This document shows positions 38,706 through 46,428 of a stretch of 64,000 bases of DNA, piece by piece. Below the pieces are notes generated by a model. The model was not told where the DNA came from. It made no database searches and saw nothing but the letters and a program-made list of their open reading frames with translations. The stretch's first letter is position 1. Every line of letters begins with the position of its first letter. The position numbers and the translations under genes are program-made. Origin of the DNA: Janthinobacterium sp. BJB426 (GTDB lineage: Bacteria > Pseudomonadota > Gammaproteobacteria > Burkholderiales > Burkholderiaceae_D). The stretch is from contig NZ_PDZL01000003.1 in assembly GCF_002735705.1 (NCBI RefSeq), forward strand, positions 124,001 through 188,000, given 5' to 3'.

Positions 38706-39311
38706 TTAGCGGCCGCGCAGCATGGCGACCAGGGTGCGCGGCACCAGCGCCACCATCAGCAAGTGCACGCCGACAAAGCCCGTCAGCAACGCCATGGCGA
38801 TGAAGTGGACTCTGCGCGCTCTCTCGTAGCCGCCCATCAGCTCGCGCAAGAGGGGAAATTGCACGGACTTCCACAGCACCAGGCCGGACAGCACCAGCAC
38901 GATGCAATCGAGCATGACGAACAGGTAGGCGGCGCGCTGCACCATGTTGTAATGGCGCGGGTCAGCATGGGCCAGCTTGCCCTTCAGCGCGGCGACAAAA
39001 TCGGCCAGCAGCAGGCGCGGCGAGAGGGGAAAGAACTGGCGCCGCAGCCGTCCCGAGACGATATTGATAATCAGATACAGCAAGCCATTGGCCACCAGCA
39101 GCCACATGGCGGCGAAATGCCATTGCAGGGCGCCACCGAGCCAGCCGCCCAGGGTCAGCGCGCGCGGCAGCTCGAAGGGGAAAAACGGCGCGGCGTTATA
39201 GATGCGCCAGCCGCTGGTGGCCAGCACGACGACGGCCACGGCATTGAGCCAGTGCGTCAGGCGCAGCCAGGCGGGGTGGATCACGGCGTTGGAAACAGTC
39301 GGCGTAGACAT
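38706..39311 (-). CDS. Cytochrome b561-type membrane haem protein
   Basis: A 201-residue protein with four main helices. Haem-ligand histidines fall in LRLTHWLNAVAVVVL, LQWHFAAMWLLVANG and RRVHFIAMALLTGF-VGVHLL. It is the probable electron donor of the MsrP-like enzyme encoded 10 bases downstream. Its ATG shares a base with the stop of the DUF1223 gene (TGATG). Confidence 0.85.
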   Translation of the reverse strand: MSTPTVSNAVIHPAWLRLTHWLNAVAVVVLATSGWRIYNAAPFFPFELPRALTLGGWLGGALQWHFAAMWLLVANGLLYLIINIVSGRLRRQFFPLSPRLLLADFVAALKGKLAHADPRHYNMVQRAAYLFVMLDCIVLVLSGLVLWKSVQFPLLRELMGGYERARRVHFIAMALLTGFVGVHLLMVALVPRTLVAMLRGR

Positions 39312-40117
39312 CACAACACTCCTTTCGTGCATTGCGCCGTGCTGACGGCTTGCAGGATGGCGCTGCTGTCGGCCCTCTGCACGAAGGCGACCACTTGCAG
39401 CTGTTCCGGGCGCCAGCTGGCGGGCAGATTGATTTCACGGCGCAACTGGGCACGGCCTTGCGCCAGCGCAACCGGCCCCAGCCACAGGCGCACGGCCGCA
39501 TCGTGATGCAGGGTGGCGCCGCGGTTTTCGCCGCGCAGCACTTTCGAGACGATGGCGCTTTCGCTGATGGCCACATACAACTGGCCGCCCGTCTGTGCGT
39601 CCGGCGCGCTGGCATCAGCTTCCAGCAACAGCTTGCCACCCGGCCCCGGCGTGGCGGACAGGCGAATAGCGACGGGCGCGGTGGTCGCATTGATGCGGCG
39701 GATGGCGGCCGGCAACTGCGTATCCCAGCTGCGCAATTCCGTGCCGCCGACGAAAAACTGCGGCGTGTAGGCCACGTGGCGCGGCTGGTGGCGCAGCAGC
39801 TCGGCCTGGCGCGCATCGAATTGCGTCTGCGCCAGCGGGTCCGTCCAGCCGATCTGGTCCCAGTACGTGACGTGCAAGGCCAGCGGCACGATCAGGCTGG
39901 CCGCGCCCGCTTCCTTGCGCAAGGCGTTCAGGCGCTGGTCGGCGGGCGGGCAGCTGGAGCAGCCTTCGCTGCTGTACAGTTCCACCAGCGCCGCCGTCTG
40001 CGGCCCGCTTTGCACGGCGCAGCGCTGGCCGGCCGCCATCTGCGCCATGGCCGGGGCGACCATCGCCACGCTCAGGACGGGTAAAAGCAGTGTTGCAAGG
40101 CGGTGCTTGATGTCCAT
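39311..40117 (-). CDS. DUF1223 thioredoxin-like exported protein
   Basis: A 268-residue protein with a signal peptide ending at PAMAQM. The DUF1223 signature VELYSSEGCSSCPPADQRL carries a CxxC in a thioredoxin-like fold, followed by HVTYWDQIGWTDPLA and YTPQFFVGG. The family is periplasmic and probably redox-active. It is the first gene of the DUF1223-b561-MsrP-like operon behind a SigF-type promoter. Confidence 0.87.
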   Translation of the reverse strand: MDIKHRLATLLLPVLSVAMVAPAMAQMAAGQRCAVQSGPQTAALVELYSSEGCSSCPPADQRLNALRKEAGAASLIVPLALHVTYWDQIGWTDPLAQTQFDARQAELLRHQPRHVAYTPQFFVGGTELRSWDTQLPAAIRRINATTAPVAIRLSATPGPGGKLLLEADASAPDAQTGGQLYVAISESAIVSKVLRGENRGATLHHDAAVRLWLGPVALAQGRAQLRREINLPASWRPEQLQVVAFVQRADSSAILQAVSTAQCTKGVL

Positions 40118-40140
40118 GGTCTTTACCCGGTATATTGAAA

Positions 40141-40165
40141 TAAGAAACGTGAATTAAGAAACGTG
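40141..40165 (-). repeat. Two direct repeats in the DUF1223 leader
   Basis: TAAGAAACGTG occurs at 40141-40151 and 40155-40165 (14-base period), between the predicted promoter and the DUF1223 start. In the transcript it reads as CACGTTTCTTA twice. Possible protein or RNA binding site. Confidence 0.45.
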
Positions 40166-40177
40166 CTTGCCTGTCAA

Positions 40178-40203
40178 TTCGCCGCGATGGCCGGATTGGT
40201 TAC
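40178..40203 (-). promoter_or_regulatory. SigF-type ECF promoter for DUF1223 operon
   Basis: On the minus strand GTAACC (40203-40198), exactly 16 bases, then CGAA (40181-40178). This is the consensus reported for SigF promoters of Caulobacter crescentus. It points toward the DUF1223-b561-MsrP-like operon, 61 bases before its start. The cognate-type sigma gene begins 59 bases away in the other direction. Confidence 0.7.
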
Positions 40204-40261
40204 AGCCCCCCGCAATTATTTTTGAATTTATTTTTTTAAACGCCTGTCACCAAAGGCCTGC

Positions 40262-40852
40262 ATGCAACGAATACCTGTAAGCGAGCAGTTGCATGGCACG
40301 GAATTGCGGCTGCATGGCTTGATGCTGCGCGGGCTCGACGGTGATGCGGCGGCCTACCGCAGTTTCTTGCAGGCAAGCAGCAGCCATTTGCGCGCGTTTT
40401 TCCGGCGCCGCCTGCAGCGCTGGCCGGATGAGGTGGAAGACCTGGTACAGGAATGTTTGCTGGCCATCCACAACCAGCGCCTGACGTATGACACGGGCGT
40501 GCCGCTGACGTCGTGGATTCATGCGATCGCGCGCTATAAATTGATCGACTGGCTGCGCCGGCATGGGCGGCGCGAGGCGCAGCACTTGCCGTATGACGAA
40601 GAAGATAGCGCGCAAGAACTATTTTCCAGCGCCGATGCCGAGGCGGCCGAAGCCAGCCGCGACCTGGGCAAGCTGCTGGCCACGTTGCCGGCGCAGCAGC
40701 GCGACGCCATCGTGCATACCAAGCTCGACGGCTGGTCCGTGCGCGACACGGCCGCCGCCATGCAGATTTCGGAAGCCAGCGTCAAGGTGGCCGTGCATCG
40801 CGGCTTGAAGACACTGGCAGCCAATTTACGAATAGAAGGAAGCGCACCATGA
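40262..40852 (+). CDS. ECF sigma factor, SigF-type
   Basis: A 196-residue sigma factor. Region 2 (AFFRRRLQRWPDEVEDLVQE, then WIHAIARYKLIDWLRRHGRR) and region 4 (LATLPAQQRDAIVHTKLDGW, SEASVKVAVHRGLKTL) are complete. Its stop overlaps the DUF1109 gene (ATGA). Sigma/DUF1109 (NrsF) pairs respond to oxidants or heavy metals in other proteobacteria. It probably reads the GTAACC-N16-CGAA promoter across the intergenic region. Confidence 0.9.
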   Translation: MQRIPVSEQLHGTELRLHGLMLRGLDGDAAAYRSFLQASSSHLRAFFRRRLQRWPDEVEDLVQECLLAIHNQRLTYDTGVPLTSWIHAIARYKLIDWLRRHGRREAQHLPYDEEDSAQELFSSADAEAAEASRDLGKLLATLPAQQRDAIVHTKLDGWSVRDTAAAMQISEASVKVAVHRGLKTLAANLRIEGSAP

Positions 40853-41496
40853 AAACCGATGATTTGATCGCCATGCTGGCCAGCGGCCCCGACGTGGCCG
40901 CCGCGCCGCCCCCGGGCGCCCGCTGGCGCGCCGCGTCCACTTTGGGTGCCGGGCTGCTGGCCAGCGTGGCGCTGATGGCCATGCTGCTGGGCGTGCGGCC
41001 CAATTTGGAACAGCTGGCCCTGCTGCCCGATTTCTGGATCAAGGTGGGCTTTGTCGTGTGCATCTGCCTGGCGGCCTGGCATGTCAGCCGCCGCCTGTGC
41101 GTGCCGGGCGCCGCTACCCGCACCCTGCCCCTGCTGCTCGCCATGCCCTTGCTGCTGATGTGGGCGCTGGGCGCCATCATCGTGCAGGAAGCGCCGCCCG
41201 AACAACGGGCCGAGCTGTTCTGGGGCGCCACCTGGCGCAGCTGCCCCTTGCTGATCGCCCTGCTGTCGCTGCCCATCCTGGCCGCCGTGCTGCGCCTGAT
41301 GCGCCAGCTGGCGCCCACGCGCTTGCGCCTGGCAGGTTCGGCCGCAGGATTTGCCGCCGGCGGCATGGCCGCGCTCGTGTATTGCCTGCACTGCCCCGAG
41401 CTTGCGGCCAGCTTCGTCGGTTTCTGGTACGTACTTGGCATGCTGGTGCCAACCGCCATCGGCGCGGCCATCGGGCCGAAAGTGCTGGTCTGGTGA
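40849..41496 (+). CDS. NrsF/DUF1109 anti-sigma factor
   Basis: A 215-residue inner-membrane protein with six helices. It begins MKTDDLIAMLASG and shows the family patterns VRPNLEQLALLPDFWIK, FVGFWYVLGMLVPTAIG and a pair of cysteines in VYCLHCPE near the end. In NrsF, conserved cysteines sense stress and release the sigma factor. Co-translated with the sigma gene. Confidence 0.88.
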   Translation: MKTDDLIAMLASGPDVAAAPPPGARWRAASTLGAGLLASVALMAMLLGVRPNLEQLALLPDFWIKVGFVVCICLAAWHVSRRLCVPGAATRTLPLLLAMPLLLMWALGAIIVQEAPPEQRAELFWGATWRSCPLLIALLSLPILAAVLRLMRQLAPTRLRLAGSAAGFAAGGMAALVYCLHCPELAASFVGFWYVLGMLVPTAIGAAIGPKVLVW

Positions 41497-41518
41497 CGCT
41501 TTTGCGGCCCTTGCCGAA
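41493..41518 (+). promoter_or_regulatory. Weak SigF-like promoter before DUF4331 operon
   Basis: GTGACG (41493-41498), 16 bases, CGAA (41515-41518): correct spacing and -10, two mismatches in the -35. It lies about 98 bases before the DUF4331 start and overlaps the end of the anti-sigma gene. Tentative. Confidence 0.35.
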
Positions 41519-41615
41519 GAGTTGAATCCGTTTTCTCCCGCCGTGCGTACAAGTCAGGCAGCCTGCAGTTTCTTGGACTTGTCTGTCAACGCTAACAAAA
41601 ATCGGGAGAATCGAA

Positions 41616-43127
41616 ATGTCATTGTCACACTCGAAAACCGCACTGGGCGCCGCACTCCTGGGCAACCTTCTCGCCGTTTCCTTCACTTTGGCCATCGCGC
41701 CAGCCGCCTACGCTTCCAGCCACCGCGAAGCGCCGTTCATCACGCAAAACCCCAAGGTCGACGCCACCGACTTCTATATGTTCCGCAGCTATGAAGCGGG
41801 CCGCGGCGCCTACACCACGCTGGTAGCCGACTATATTCCCCTGCAAGATGCTTACGGCGGCCCGAACTATTTCGCCATGGACCCGAACGCCCTGTACGAA
41901 ATCCATATCGACAACAACGGCGACGGCAAGGAAGACCTCACCTTCCAGTTCCGCTTCACCAACACCATCAAGGATGGCCAGTTCACCGTGGGCGGCAAGA
42001 AAGTCTCGATTCCGCTCGTCATCAACGGCGGCGCCATTGATTCCGTCAACCCGGCCGGCCTGAACGTGCGCGAAACCTACAGCGTGACGGTGGTGCGGGG
42101 CGACCGCCGCACGGGTACGCGCAGCAGCGTGACCAACGCCAGCGGCGGCGGCACGACCTTCGACAAGCCCGTCGACAATATCGGCAACAAGGCCATCCCC
42201 AACTATGCCGCGTATGCCGCGCAGCATGTGTACGCCGTCAACATTCCCGGCTGCGCCACGCCCGCGCGCATGTTCGTCGGCCAGCGCAAGGACCCGTTCG
42301 TCGTGAACCTGGGCGAAACATTCGACTTGATCAACATCAAGGCGCCTGCCACGGAATTTGCCGCGAATGCGGAGTCCGCTGCCAAGGATGACCTGGCACG
42401 GAAAAACGTCACGGCCATCGAAATGGAAGTGCCGACCACTTGCCTGACGGCGGGCGCCGACCCCGTCATCGGCGGCTGGACCACGGCCAGCCTGCGCCAG
42501 GGCCGCCTGCTGAACCCGGCGCCGGGCACGTCCACCACGGCCTCGAAGGAAGGCGGCGCGTGGGTGCAAGTGTCGCGCCTGGGCATGCCGCTGGTGAATG
42601 AACTGGTCATCGGCCTGAAGGACAAGGACCGCTTCAACGCCAGCAAGCCTTCGGGCGATGCGCAATTTGCCGACTACGTCACCAACCCGACGGCGCCGGC
42701 GCTGGTGGAAGTGCTGTTCGGCTCGGCAGGCGCCAAGGCGCCCACCAACTTCCCCCGCAACGACCTGGTCGCCACATTTTTAACGGGCATCAAGGGCGTG
42801 AACCAGCCCGTCACCGTGACGGCGTCCGAAATGCTGCGCCTGAACACCTCGATCGCCGCCACCAATGTGGGCGCACAGAACCGCCTCGGCGTCATCGGCG
42901 GCGATAACGCGGGCTTCCCGAACGGCCGCCGCCCCGGCGACGACGTGGTCGACGTGGTGCTGCGCGTGGCCATGGGCAAGCTGTGCACCCTGAACATCGG
43001 CTGCGCCCCGGCCGACGCACCCGCCGGCGCCCTGCACTTCACGGACGGCGCCTTCCTCGACGAAACGTCGTTCACGGCAGGTTTCCCCTATCTGAAAAAT
43101 CCCGTGGCCGGTTCGCCGCAGCTGTAA
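41616..43127 (+). CDS. DUF4331 exported protein
   Basis: A 503-residue protein with a signal peptide (ending AAYASS). The family opening SSHREAPFITQNPKVDATDF is exact, followed by YEIHIDNNGDGKEDLTFQFR, an EF-hand-like loop that may bind calcium. The C-terminal part contains DDVVDVVLRVAMGKLC. DUF4331 proteins are extracytoplasmic with unknown function. GGGAG precedes ATG. First gene of a four-gene set. Confidence 0.87.
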   Translation: MSLSHSKTALGAALLGNLLAVSFTLAIAPAAYASSHREAPFITQNPKVDATDFYMFRSYEAGRGAYTTLVADYIPLQDAYGGPNYFAMDPNALYEIHIDNNGDGKEDLTFQFRFTNTIKDGQFTVGGKKVSIPLVINGGAIDSVNPAGLNVRETYSVTVVRGDRRTGTRSSVTNASGGGTTFDKPVDNIGNKAIPNYAAYAAQHVYAVNIPGCATPARMFVGQRKDPFVVNLGETFDLINIKAPATEFAANAESAAKDDLARKNVTAIEMEVPTTCLTAGADPVIGGWTTASLRQGRLLNPAPGTSTTASKEGGAWVQVSRLGMPLVNELVIGLKDKDRFNASKPSGDAQFADYVTNPTAPALVEVLFGSAGAKAPTNFPRNDLVATFLTGIKGVNQPVTVTASEMLRLNTSIAATNVGAQNRLGVIGGDNAGFPNGRRPGDDVVDVVLRVAMGKLCTLNIGCAPADAPAGALHFTDGAFLDETSFTAGFPYLKNPVAGSPQL

Positions 43128-43140
43128 CCAGGAGAACGCG

Positions 43141-43392
43141 ATGAAAAAGCTCTATATATGCGGCGCCCTGGCGCTCACGGCCCTGCTGGCTGGCTGCGGT
43201 GGCGGCGGTAGCAGCAGCCACGGCGGCGATAATGGCAACGGTGGCGTCAATCCACCGCCCGTGGTCCTGCTCGACGCCTTCTATGTGGCCGTCAGCAACG
43301 TCATTCTGACCACCAGCGATGACAAGGACGGCGTGGGCATCGACGCCATCATGGCGACGTCTCCGGAAAATACGGAGCCTTTGCCCCTGTAA
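43141..43392 (+). CDS. Small lipoprotein
   Basis: An 83-residue protein with lipobox ALLAGCGG (Cys near residue 19) and a glycine/serine-rich linker, then PVVLLDAFYVAVSNVILTTS. No domain recognised. It lies 13 bases after the DUF4331 gene, with AGGAG upstream, and is probably co-transcribed. Confidence 0.7.
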   Translation: MKKLYICGALALTALLAGCGGGGSSSHGGDNGNGGVNPPPVVLLDAFYVAVSNVILTTSDDKDGVGIDAIMATSPENTEPLPL

Positions 43393-43400
43393 GCCTCCGC

Positions 43401-43428
43401 GGGCGCCGGGAGGATATCCCCGGCGCCC
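43401..43428 (+). terminator. Strong GC hairpin within DUF4331 operon
   Basis: GGGCGCCGGG (43401-43410), 8-base loop, CCCGGCGCCC (43419-43428), then TT. Ten perfect pairs but almost no T-tract. It may be a partial terminator or an mRNA-stabilising stem between the lipoprotein and TPR genes. Confidence 0.5.
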
Positions 43429-43462
43429 TTGCTGCCCTACTCCACCGTCGATGGCGTCCACG

Positions 43463-44674
43463 ATGAAAACACCGATTTCCCTGCTGTGCGCCTGCCTGCC
43501 CGTGCTGGCACTGGCGGCGCCCTACACGCCGAAAGACGGCAGCGCCGTCATCGAACAGCTGCCGCGCCGCGCGGACGCCACGCAGCTGGCCCTGCGCGGC
43601 CTGCGCCAGCAACTCGATACGACGCCGCAAGACCTGGCGCTGGCGAGCAATCTGGCGCAGCGCTACATCACCCTGGCCCGCAGCGAAACGGACCCGCGCT
43701 ACCTGGGCTATGCGCAAGCGGCGCTGGCGCCCTGGTGGCGGCAAGCGGCGCCGCCCGTCCCCGTGCGCCTGCTGCGCGCCACCATCCTGCAAAGCACCCA
43801 TCATTTCGGCCCCGCGCTGCATGATCTCGATGCCGTCATCGCGCAGCAGCCGCAAAACGCCCAGGCCTGGCTGACGCGCGCCACCGTGCTCACCGTGCAG
43901 GGCGACTACACCCAGGCGACAGCGGCCTGCGCCCGCCTGTCGGCCTTGACAACGCAACTGGTCACCGTCACCTGCCTTGCCAATATCGCCAGCGTCACGG
44001 GCCGCGCCGCCAGCAGCGAGCGTTTGCTGGACCTGACCTTGCAAAGAAGCGCCGGCTCGGCGCCCGAACTCGATAGCTGGGCCGCAACCCTGCTGGCGGA
44101 AATGGCCACGCGGCGCGGAGAATCAGCGCTGGCCGAAGCGCGCTACACCAGGGCGCTGGCGCAGCAGCCGCGCGACAGCTATCTGCTGGGTGCGTACGCG
44201 GACTTCCTGCTCGACCGCCAGCGCCCGCAGGAAGTCGTCAAACTGCTGAAAGAGCAGCAGCGCATCGATGCCCTGCTGCTGCGCTACGCGCTGGCCCTGC
44301 AAGCGCTGCCCGGCCAGCCGCCAGCCTTCCTGGCGGCGAAAGCGGAACTGGCGGCCCGCTTCAACGCCGCCATGCAGCGCGGCGATACCGTGCACCAACG
44401 CGAGCAAGCCCGTTTCGCCCTGTTTGTGCAACAGGATGTGCCGGCGGCCCTGCAACTGGCGCAGAAGAACTGGGTCATCCAGAAGGAAGTGCCCGACATG
44501 CGCATCTTGCTGGAAGCAGCGCTGGCCGCGCGCAATTACGGGGCGGCGCAAGCCGTGCTGGCCTGGATCGCCGCCAACGGCGTGGAAGACGTGGCCCTGC
44601 AACGGCTCGTCAGGCAACTGGGGCCGCAGGATGGGCAGAAACTCAGTAGCGCGAAGAAAGCGGGTGCGCTATGA
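43463..44674 (+). CDS. TPR-repeat exported protein
   Basis: A 403-residue protein with a short signal peptide (LCACLPVLALAAP). Tetratricopeptide-like helices fill the rest, e.g. LDAVIAQQPQNAQAWLTRAT, RYTRALAQQPRDSYLLGAYA. It is probably a periplasmic scaffold. The start at 43463 lacks a good ribosome binding site; ATG 43451 is an alternative. Its stop overlaps the HupE/UreJ-like gene (ATGA). Confidence 0.78.
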   Translation: MKTPISLLCACLPVLALAAPYTPKDGSAVIEQLPRRADATQLALRGLRQQLDTTPQDLALASNLAQRYITLARSETDPRYLGYAQAALAPWWRQAAPPVPVRLLRATILQSTHHFGPALHDLDAVIAQQPQNAQAWLTRATVLTVQGDYTQATAACARLSALTTQLVTVTCLANIASVTGRAASSERLLDLTLQRSAGSAPELDSWAATLLAEMATRRGESALAEARYTRALAQQPRDSYLLGAYADFLLDRQRPQEVVKLLKEQQRIDALLLRYALALQALPGQPPAFLAAKAELAARFNAAMQRGDTVHQREQARFALFVQQDVPAALQLAQKNWVIQKEVPDMRILLEAALAARNYGAAQAVLAWIAANGVEDVALQRLVRQLGPQDGQKLSSAKKAGAL

Positions 44675-45789
44675 AACGCTGCCTGTTCATCCTGCTGCTG
44701 TGCGCCTGGCTGGCCCCCGCGCAAGCCCACAAGCCCAGCGACAGTTATGTGAGCCTGGCCGTGCACGGCCAGCAGATCGAGGGGCAATGGGATATCGCCC
44801 TGCGCGATCTCGATTTCGCCATCGGCCTCGATGGCAATGGCGACGGCGCACTGACGTGGGATGAAATCCGCGCGCGCCACGACGCCATCGCCGCCTACGC
44901 CTTGCAGCGCCTGCAGGTGGCCAGCGACCAGGGCGTCTGCCCTTTGCAAGCCGTCGAGCAGCTGATCGACCACCATACGGACGGCGCCTACAGCGTGCTG
45001 CGCTTCCAGGCCAGCTGCCCCGGCGCCGCCCCGGCCAGTCTGACCATCGGCTATACCCTGTTCGCCGACCTCGATCCTCAGCACAAGGGCTTGTTCAAGA
45101 TCAATAGTGGCGGCGCCACGCAAACGGCCATCTTCGACCCGGACAGCCCGCGCCAGACGATTTCCCTGGCCGCGCCCGACCGCCTGGCGCAGTTCGGTGC
45201 CTACGTGAAGCACGGCATCTGGCATATCTGGATCGGCTACGACCATATTTTGTTCCTGCTGTCCCTGCTGCTGCCGGCCGTGCTGCTGCCTGGGCTGCGC
45301 GAGCAGCAGCGCGGCTTGAAGGCGGCGTTCTATGACGTGTTGAAAGTCGTCACGGCTTTTACACTTGCCCATTCCATCACCTTGAGCCTGGCCAGCCTGT
45401 CTCTCGTCTCCCTGCCCTCGCGCTGGGTGGAGTCGGCCATCGCCGCTTCCGTGATCCTGGCGGCGCTGAACAACCTGCTGCCGCTGTTCCGGGGAAAACG
45501 GCCCGTAGCCGCCTTCGCGTTTGGCCTGATCCACGGTTTCGGCTTTGCCAGCGTGCTGCGCGACCTGGGCTTGCCGCAGGGTTCATTGCTGGCCAGCCTG
45601 CTGGGCTTTAACCTGGGCGTGGAACTGGGCCAGCTGGCCATCGTCGCCGCGTTCCTGCCCCTCGCCTGGCTGCTGCGCAAGACCTGGCTGTACCGGCAAG
45701 TGCTGACCGTCGGCTCGCTGGCCATCGCGCTGGTGGCGTGCGTGTGGCTGGTGGAGCGGGTGGCTGATATCAAGCTGATTTCGGCGTAG
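44671..45789 (+). CDS. HupE/UreJ family membrane protein
   Basis: A 372-residue protein. Signal peptide ending AQAHKP, an extracytoplasmic domain of ~150 residues containing an EF-hand-like loop (DGNGDGALTWDEI), and six to seven helices of the HupE/UreJ type (GIWHIWIGYDHILFLLSLLL, AFTLAHSITLSLASL, FGLIHGFGFASVLRDLGL). Histidines in these helices are typical of metal-permease-like members. DUF4331, TPR and HupE/UreJ genes recur together, so they likely cooperate; the transported species is unknown. Confidence 0.83.
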   Translation: MKRCLFILLLCAWLAPAQAHKPSDSYVSLAVHGQQIEGQWDIALRDLDFAIGLDGNGDGALTWDEIRARHDAIAAYALQRLQVASDQGVCPLQAVEQLIDHHTDGAYSVLRFQASCPGAAPASLTIGYTLFADLDPQHKGLFKINSGGATQTAIFDPDSPRQTISLAAPDRLAQFGAYVKHGIWHIWIGYDHILFLLSLLLPAVLLPGLREQQRGLKAAFYDVLKVVTAFTLAHSITLSLASLSLVSLPSRWVESAIAASVILAALNNLLPLFRGKRPVAAFAFGLIHGFGFASVLRDLGLPQGSLLASLLGFNLGVELGQLAIVAAFLPLAWLLRKTWLYRQVLTVGSLAIALVACVWLVERVADIKLISA

Positions 45790-45852
45790 CGGCTGGAGAA
45801 TAGCGTTGCTGGCCCGCCACTGCCGGGCCACAAGTCCCGGCAATCGGGCTAC

Positions 45853-45871
45853 AATACGAACAATTCTCAAT
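45853..45871. promoter_or_regulatory. Putative Fur box at the fecI promoter
   Basis: On the minus strand the 19 bases read ATTGAGAATTGTTCGTATT, matching about 15 of 19 positions of the Fur consensus. It overlaps TACAAT (45850-45855), a possible -10 hexamer, 48 bases before the sigma factor start: a position for iron repression. Confidence 0.55.
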
Positions 45872-45918
45872 CGCATCAAGGCCTGTCTGTCCTGTGGACC
45901 GTGGCATGGAAAGGTTGC

Positions 45919-46428
45919 ATGCTACGCCCCGAACTGGAACTGCACCGGCAAATCGAAGTGCTCTATAGCGACCACCATGGCTGGCTGCAGGGCTGGCTGC
46001 GCCGCAAGCTGGGCAACGCCTTCGATGCGGCCGACCTGGCGCACGACACGTATCTGCGCATCATCTCGCGCGGCCGCGCGCCCGAACCCGACGAATCGCG
46101 CCAGCACCTGGCGCAGATCGCCAACGGCCTGGTGGTGGACCTGTTCCGCCGCCGGCATATCGAGTCAGCCTACGCGGAAGCCATCGCCGCGCAGCCGGAA
46201 GCGGCCGCGCCCACGCCGGAAATGCGCGCGCTGATCGTCGAGGCGCTGATGGAAATCGACGCCATCCTCGCCAGCCTGCCGCATAAAGTACGCGACGCCT
46301 TTTTGCTGTGCAAGCTGGAAGGCCTAACCTACGCCGACATCGCCGCGCGCCTCGACGTTTCCGTCTCGTCCGTGGAAAAATACATCGCCCGCGCCTTGCT
46401 GGCCTGCTGCGCGGCGCAATGCGCATGA
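45919..46428 (+). CDS. fecI: FecI-type ECF sigma factor
   Basis: A 169-residue iron-starvation sigma factor. Region 2 shows LGNAFDAADLAHDTYLRIIS and LAQIANGLVVDLFRRRHIES; region 4 shows LPHKVRDAFLLCKLEGLTYA and SVSSVEKYIARALLACC. AAAGG lies 4 bases before ATG 45919; a GTG six codons earlier is unlikely. It overlaps fecR (ATGA). It would direct transcription of the downstream receptor when the receptor binds its ferric siderophore. Confidence 0.9.
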   Translation: MLRPELELHRQIEVLYSDHHGWLQGWLRRKLGNAFDAADLAHDTYLRIISRGRAPEPDESRQHLAQIANGLVVDLFRRRHIESAYAEAIAAQPEAAAPTPEMRALIVEALMEIDAILASLPHKVRDAFLLCKLEGLTYADIAARLDVSVSSVEKYIARALLACCAAQCA

